Shown here: piece after piece, positions 58,978 to 64,000 of the stretch | Layout of the letters: every line of letters starts with the position of its first letter | Numbering within the stretch: the stretch's first letter is position 1 | Source: Cristatella mucedo | Taxonomy: Eukaryota > Bryozoa > Phylactolaemata > Cristatellidae | Length of the DNA: 64,000 nt | NCBI GenBank assembly: GCA_009760855.2 | Contig: WPIO01000055.1 | Span: 2,403,501 to 2,467,500, forward strand | Reading direction: 5' to 3' | Position numbers and translations under genes: made by a program | The notes under the pieces: model-generated | The model's database searches: none | Told to the model about the DNA's origin: nothing | The model's input: the letters and a program-made list of their open reading frames with translations, nothing else

Positions 58978-59622
58978 GCAAAGTAGTGGAGAAGCAGCAA
59001 CTTGGGGGACTCACCAATCGGTAGCTCGATGCTGTGCAGGCCAGGGCTCACTAGGCACGTTTGGAAGTCGTCTGCACTTGTCCCCCTCAGAGGCCTGCGC
59101 ATGCCAGGAGGAAGCTTGCGCTGCACTCCTGTTGGCCAAAGTGCCGAGTGGCGGTGTACCTTTCACAGGCCATTGAAATCATTCTCGTTGAGTTAGATCG
59201 CCGGCTGCTTTGGTGCTGCACCGAGTCTCATCCCGCCTGAGTATCCACCCCTGTAGTTCGGTTCCTTGCTCAGGGGTGCATGTTAGCTTGCATTTTTTAG
59301 CTGCAGGCCATCCTAATTTATGGCTGACATTAAGAGTAGCAGCCCTGGTAGTGGGTTGGTCTGGGTTACCGGCGTTTCAACCCGCACACCCCACCCACTT
59401 CCCATCGGCGATGAATTTTCGTGCTATATTCCTCCCTCCCAGGGCCTATCCAGGAGTGTCCCCTGAATTTAACATTGATGACATGTATAACGCTCGTTTG
59501 TATTCAGGCCTAATTCTAAAAAAAGAGCTGTTTGGCCTTGGAGAGCCTCTGGTGCCAAGATACCTCGGATCGTGTGATCTAACTTGGAACTAAAGATCTA
59601 GCAGTTATCATACGTTATTATG

Positions 59623-59660
<38 letters not shown>

Positions 59661-60677
59661 AGTTATTATGTGGATTGGCATTATTGACCTGCTACCCAAG
59701 CAAAAGTGGAACTCGTGCTCGTTATGAATTGTATTCAAGCTCCTTCTAGATGAATTCATCCGCCGAAAGCTGCTCAGACTTAGAATGCGCTACAGAAATC
59801 TGTCCAGCCCAGCACCCACGTAGTCCTTGTGGCTTTTGTGCAGTTGAATGTGGCCACACATTGCATTGCATCCTAAAACTAGCTGCAGCAGCTTTTCGTG
59901 GACCGATATGTCGATTATTGGTAATCCATATTACTTACTCGTGTTGTGTCCTTTCCTGTAATATCGATCGGCCTGTTTTACTAGACGTGTCACTAGGGCC
60001 TTTTTTTCTCGCCCACCTGGACACCCATCTCCGAGGGCTGAGCTACATTAACGGAATGGCTGAAATGTGGCTGCCGAAAAATCGACCATTTTCACTGCAG
60101 ATATCCACTAATGATAGAGATTACTTGTGGATCTCCTGATCTTGGGTTGCCTAGGTTTTGGGATGTGCTGTGCCCTCGAGCGAGCTGTCCAATCGCTGGC
60201 ATACTTGACATAGCATACTTGATGGAAGATCGTCTCTGGAAAGTCGTCGCTAAGCAAGATGCGGCTTGTCGTCTAATGCCTTTGCAGATGTGTGGCTTGT
60301 ATTGCGTCTGTGGCTCATCCAGAGCTCATCCAGAGCTCATCTAGAGCTCATCCAGAGCTCATCTAGAGCTCATCCAGAGCTCATCTAGAGCTCATCCAGA
60401 GCTCATCTAGAGCTCATCCAGAGCTCATCTAGAGCCTCGGTGTCGTGGCTTCTTTCGATCGCAGGTGCAGGCCCTGAAGCTCAAGACCGCCGCTGCATTC
60501 GGTGGAGCCTACGATTGCGCTTCCTTTTTCACGATCCCCACGTGGATGGGCTTGCTGACTGCACTGATCCTCATCGCGATATCCCTCTTTGGCATCACCA
60601 TGCTCGCCAAGATCGAGACTTTCGACCAGTTCGACGATGCCAAGGGCAAGACCATCGTGGTCACCAATACGGAATGA
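55558..60677 (+). CDS. ATP6AP1: V-type ATPase accessory subunit S1 (Ac45), 5' exon not assigned
   Basis: Type I membrane glycoprotein that assembles with and targets the V-ATPase Vo sector. Exons: 55558-55734, 55848-55898, 56107-56347, 56938-57020, 57535-57842, 57944-58039, 58203-58497, 60465-60677. They give 487 aa in one frame plus a missing signal-peptide exon. Signature parts: GKVLVAFVQDE and LGLEDFLQYRNAF in the N-terminal thioredoxin-like region; many N-glycosylation sequons in the luminal domain (NGT, NAS, NSS, NGS, NVT, NIT, NCT); SYHCWKQ...CYSNAGSG; and the hallmark C-terminus, YDCASFFTIPTWMGLLTAL membrane span followed by FDQFDDAKG and a short cytosolic tail. A candidate first exon, ATG at 55310 to 55357 (phase 0, hydrophobic, ends LCTLCLL), has a weak GTGTGG donor and is not included. 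Confidence 0.9.
58800..58980. repeat. (GA)n/(GGGA)n/(GACA)n compound microsatellite, Ac45 intron
   Basis: GAGA with GGGAGGGA and ACAGAGAG variants ending in (ACAG)n. Confidence 0.95.
59621..59657. repeat. (AT)n microsatellite, Ac45 intron
   Basis: Pure AT run in the 1.97-kb last intron. The neighbourhood (59750-59840) also shows a weak LINE-B 3' end. Confidence 0.9.
60313..60435. repeat. 11/22-base tandem repeat in the last Ac45 intron
   Basis: Eleven copies of AGAGCTCATCY, alternating CC and CT endings so the true unit is 22 bases. It ends about 30 bases before the acceptor of the last exon. Confidence 0.95.
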
Positions 60678-61040
60678 GTGTGTCTCGTCACCGCAGCAGC
60701 GTTGGCCGAAGCGCAGCAGCAAGGGAGATGGCAGCACGGTGTGCGAGTGCTCGCCGAGGCTGCAGCAGCGTCAGTGGCTGCAGCCTTTTCGGCCTTTGCT
60801 CCTTCACTCTCTCTTCTCTGCAAGACCAACTGCTTGCTCTAATTACTGGCTTCTAATTTCTGGCTCTCTCTCGTCTTTTGTTTAGCTTGCACTTGATTTG
60901 ACTGCCAGCTTTTAGGTAATATGCATCTTTGTCGAGCACGGGAGGACCTGTGCTCCAGTTGCCTTACGCTCTTGAGTTGTGTCGACCGTCGTCGGATGTT
61001 GTCCCTATGCTTGGCTCGTTGCCCTGGTTACCGTGTGCTT

Positions 61041-61046
61041 AATAAA
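61041..61046 (+). terminator. Poly(A) signal AATAAA of the Ac45 gene
   Basis: Canonical AATAAA 364 bases after the stop codon at 60677, followed by A-rich sequence. Confidence 0.65.
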
Positions 61047-61494
61047 AAATAATACCGCTTTCCTCTCATCAGCCGTTGAATCGATTTTGTTATATACAAG
61101 TCCTCAGCCGTCAAGGAGTGACTGCCAACGAAGCTGCAGCGCACGGTTCTACGTGTATGCCTGTCATGGCAGGGCCACCTGCCTTTCACACTATAGATCG
61201 TAGCAAGATCATAGCAGGCCTAGACCTGTTCGTTCGCTTAGACCCATGCTGTCCAGCTCGGCCACTGAGTTGCTGCCGAGGCCTTGTCGATAGTTTGCCG
61301 TTTTGCATGTGTGAAAGGATCGTATCTCCAGATTGTGCCCTGTCCCGAAAAGCAGACGTCCGAAGCATTCTGCTGCACTTAAGAGATCGCTGAACCTCTG
61401 ACAGGATCTGTACTTCGTTCGGTTACGTGTGCTGTTATCACCAGCCAATTGGCTTGCTACTTTTCCGTATTATTATATTATATTATATTATTAT

Positions 61495-61595
61495 ATTATA
61501 TATTATATGTATTTGAAAGTGCTTTGAAAGAGATCTAGTTCCCCTGTCATGCTGTACATATTTTGCTTATTTTTATTATTATTATTATTACATTG
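61495..61595 (+). mobile_element. LINE-A-type 3' tail
   Basis: GTGCTTTGAAAGAGATCTAGTTCCCCTGTCATGCTGTAC followed by (ATT)n. Confidence 0.6.
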
Positions 61596-61687
61596 CAAAC
61601 CATATTGGTGAATGGCTCATGTACGGGAGTAAACAGTGACCTGGAGCGTCTGAAAAATGGTTTGAGATCGAGTCAACCTGAAGTCTG

Positions 61688-61852
61688 GCCCGTGATAGCC
61701 TAGGTGGTAAGGTGCTCGCTCTTCACGACCGAAGTCGTGGGTTCGAAACTTGCAATTGGCGATCCTTTATTGCCAGCTGCATGCGGTTGTGATAGCCGAT
61801 AAGGTTCTTCTGCTGCTATACAAATGAGGCTTATTAAATCAGCTATCATTTA
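61688..61852 (+). mobile_element. SINE-A copy
   Basis: GATAGCCTAGGTGGTAAGG, GTGGGTTCGAAACTTGC and GGCGATCCTTTATTGCC followed by the AAATCAGCTATCATTT tail, downstream of the Ac45 gene. Confidence 0.75.
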
Positions 61853-62009
61853 AACTCTGAACTTTATCTGCTATTAGCAATTTAAGGTTGCCGATTGCAT
61901 CATCATGCAGTTGACTATTGGCCTGAATGCCGTGCACTTATGGCAGTGGTGGCTGACTATTACCTATGCTTTCATTAGGCAAGATTTTGTTTGGATATCC
62001 GGCTAACTT

Positions 62010-62100
62010 ATATAATAATAATAATAATGTACTTGATAAAGCGCCCTCAGTGAACTTAATCTCTTTCTAGGCTCTTTACATTTGCTGCAAAGGGAAACTT
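62010..62100 (-). mobile_element. LINE-A 3' tail (reverse)
   Basis: (ATA)n then TGTACTTGATAAAGCGCCCTCAGTGAACTTAATCTC and GGCTCTTTACATTTGCTGC. Confidence 0.8.
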
Positions 62101-62184
62101 GTGTGATGGCCACAAAAAAAGCAACTGTTGCGCCCATGAAATAACTCTCTGCAACCGATAGATGTACGAAAGCCGTATCGAGAG

Positions 62185-62191
62185 ATGTTCT

Positions 62192-62228
<37 letters not shown>

Positions 62229-62233
62229 CTTCT

Positions 62234-62270
<37 letters not shown>

Positions 62271-62290
62271 CTTCTATTAATATATATCGA
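62185..62290. repeat. Two copies of an (AT)n block with ATCTTCTATT flanks
   Basis: TCTTCTATTATAATATATAT... occurs twice in a row, then a third degenerate TCTTCTATTAATATAT. Confidence 0.85.
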
Positions 62291-63559
62291 GAGATCTTCT
62301 ATTACAGGTCTGCCCCTGCCTTAAATTCATCGATGAGTAGTTAGGGTATATATTTCCTTATGGGTTCGCCATTGCATTGCTAGCTTACGTCCATGCGACC
62401 ATGGTCGATGCCTGCAATTAAATGACCTCACATCATTCAAGCCTTAGCTGATGGTGTATCTCTTTCGGTCAGCTTTTCCTCCGGCCTCGCTCTCCCTAGT
62501 GAACGTACCTGTTCTGGTTTTTATGTGCTTGGGTGCATTTACACCTGTGCATGCACGATTCAGCGCCTGTTGCTTGCTGCAGGTCCTGCCAGCTGGTGGC
62601 CGCGAGTGTCTTTGCGTTTGCTTTAGCATGCCGGCCTAAGCATGATACGTATTGTCTTTTGCATGCTTGTTACTGTTCATGTTGCCTCTGGCCTGGTCGA
62701 GCGGCCTCCACGTCCGGACAGAACTTGGCCGGAAGCTGGGCACCGCAGGCTGAGGCGCCTACGCCTCAGCCTGCGCGAGACAAATACTGACGAGAAGCCA
62801 CGGCGAGCGACGTTGTAGGTGCAGCGCCACCTGGTGTGCAGCAGTGCGCATACTGTGTATAGAAGTCTATTGGATGGCGCCAAAGCGGTGCATTCGCCAA
62901 CAGCTGCCTTGGCATACAGCAACTCGTGCGAGGCACGACTGACTGTTACACGTTCGGCTTTTATGCTCAGTCTAACCTTGCATTATCACGTAGCCGGTTC
63001 CAAGCTTAGAATTTCAGGAACTGCAAATAATCGAGGCACCTCAGCAGTCATAACCTGGCTGACTGGGGGTGCGCAGGGAGGCGTGAAGTCTCAATACTGA
63101 AGTCCTGGCCACTTTCTTTCTGTGCGGGGTGCTGAAGGTGCACGTGCACGGATGAATGCAGCAGCTGCACTGGTCGCTGTAAAGACGATTACAGCTACCT
63201 CACTCCCACTATGGTGTCGACCGGTCTGACTCGGCTTTTATTATTGGAGTAGCATAATTGAAGGAGCTCAGAGCAGCGATGTGATGAGCATTTACTTGCA
63301 TTTAAGTGCTCGGGCACACACCTAGAGGCACCAGCATCGACGTATGCTCAGCCAGCAATGGATCCGACAACAGCTGCTAGCCGGCTGTGTGAACCGGTTG
63401 TGCGTGTGCGTATGTGTGGGTAAGACTGTAGACACATAATCATTTCATTTAATTTTTTTAGCTGGCCATACACACTGACATGCTTTGCTGGTATTCTGTC
63501 CTTTGACTTTGTGTCCTTAGTGCCTGCAGATGCTTTCGCTCCACACTGGTAGTGGTGAG

Positions 63560-63728
63560 CCTTGATGGCACACTAGGTTAGGCAGCTGCTCTTCATGACC
63601 TCGGTCCCGAGGTCGGGTTTCAATCCTGCGGTGGGCGATCCTTTATTGCCGCTGCAAGTGGTGGTGATAGCCTTTTAAGACTTCTGCTGCTATACAAAAA
63701 GAGGCTGTCAAACCAGCTAGTATTTTTT
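63560..63728 (+). mobile_element. SINE-A copy
   Basis: CCTGCGGTGGGCGATCC, TTTATTGCCGCTGCAAG and the AGGCTGTCAAACCAGCTAG tail match the copy at 18040. Confidence 0.75.
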
Positions 63729-64000
63729 GTAGCACGTTCGTTCGACAGGGCAGCAAGTAGTAGGAGAGGCCGATCTCGTCGACATTGCAGACCTGTGCCG
63801 ATCTCGTCGACACGAGATGTCCAACCTTGATGACATTTCAGGCACCTGCTGATCTGGGTCTCTTGCTGTTCTTGCTGCTTGACAGTCTTGTCCTAGTGCC
63901 TTTGGCCTTGACTGTCAAATCCACCGAATCGCCCCTCCCCCTATGCAGCCATAGCGTCATGAGACGAGCACGCGGTGGTGGATGACTTTGAGGCCCCAGT

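Larger units (their letters stand above)
61047..64000. other. Downstream of Ac45: repeats only, no gene recognised
   Basis: Contains a LINE-A-type tail (61500-61595), two SINE-A copies, a reverse LINE-A tail (62010-62100) and (AT)n blocks. Open frames near 62451-62790 and 63785-63985 have no features I can support. Confidence 0.5.

Noticed and set aside
62451-62790. Small open frames downstream of Ac45
   Set aside because: No family, splice or signal evidence, and composition is unremarkable.

Overview
The window is animal nuclear DNA. Its genes have many short exons with GT-AG introns, and it carries tRNA-derived SINEs, L2-group non-LTR retrotransposons and very long (CT)n/(GA)n, (GT)n, (AT)n and (CCG)n tracts. 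An active-site-intact GH16 enzyme joined to a CBM39 domain, repeats ending in ATT runs, and an invertebrate-type RPS23 point to a non-vertebrate animal (a lophotrochozoan, basal deuterostome or similar). I cannot name the species.

Positions 1-23260 hold two paralogous beta-1,3-glucan-binding/beta-1,3-glucanase genes (CBM39 + GH16) arranged head to head. The left gene is on the minus strand (13 exons, 10468 down to 1; about 12 codons including the stop are cut off by the window edge). The right gene is on the plus strand (13 exons, 13011-22970) and is complete at 532 codons plus stop. I traced every exon by hand. Intron positions and phases match one to one between the copies, and the GH16 catalytic motif E-x-D-x-x-E is intact in both. 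About 2.5 kb lies between the two start codons and should contain both promoters. The 3' exons are almost identical while the 5' exons (CBM39 and linkers) have diverged strongly. The linker exon is acidic in one copy and strongly basic in the other.

Positions 23.3-49 kb are a transposon graveyard with no host gene that I can support. It holds two families of L2-like LINEs (called LINE-A and LINE-B here), one LINE-A copy of about 2.9 kb with endonuclease and reverse transcriptase, nested insertions, two tRNA-derived SINE families (SINE-A, SINE-B), a 1.88-kb direct duplication (35887-37769 and 41803-43681) ending in a restriction-like-endonuclease LINE fragment, a plant-type telomere-like stretch, and a possible hAT transposase remnant.

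Positions 49.4-51.75 kb (minus strand) carry a complete ribosomal protein S23 gene (143 aa, 4 coding exons) with a 5' TOP-like start. Positions 55.5-61.05 kb (plus strand) carry the V-ATPase accessory subunit Ac45/ATP6AP1 gene (8 exons traced; the signal-peptide exon is uncertain). The last 3 kb holds SINE-A copies and simple repeats only.
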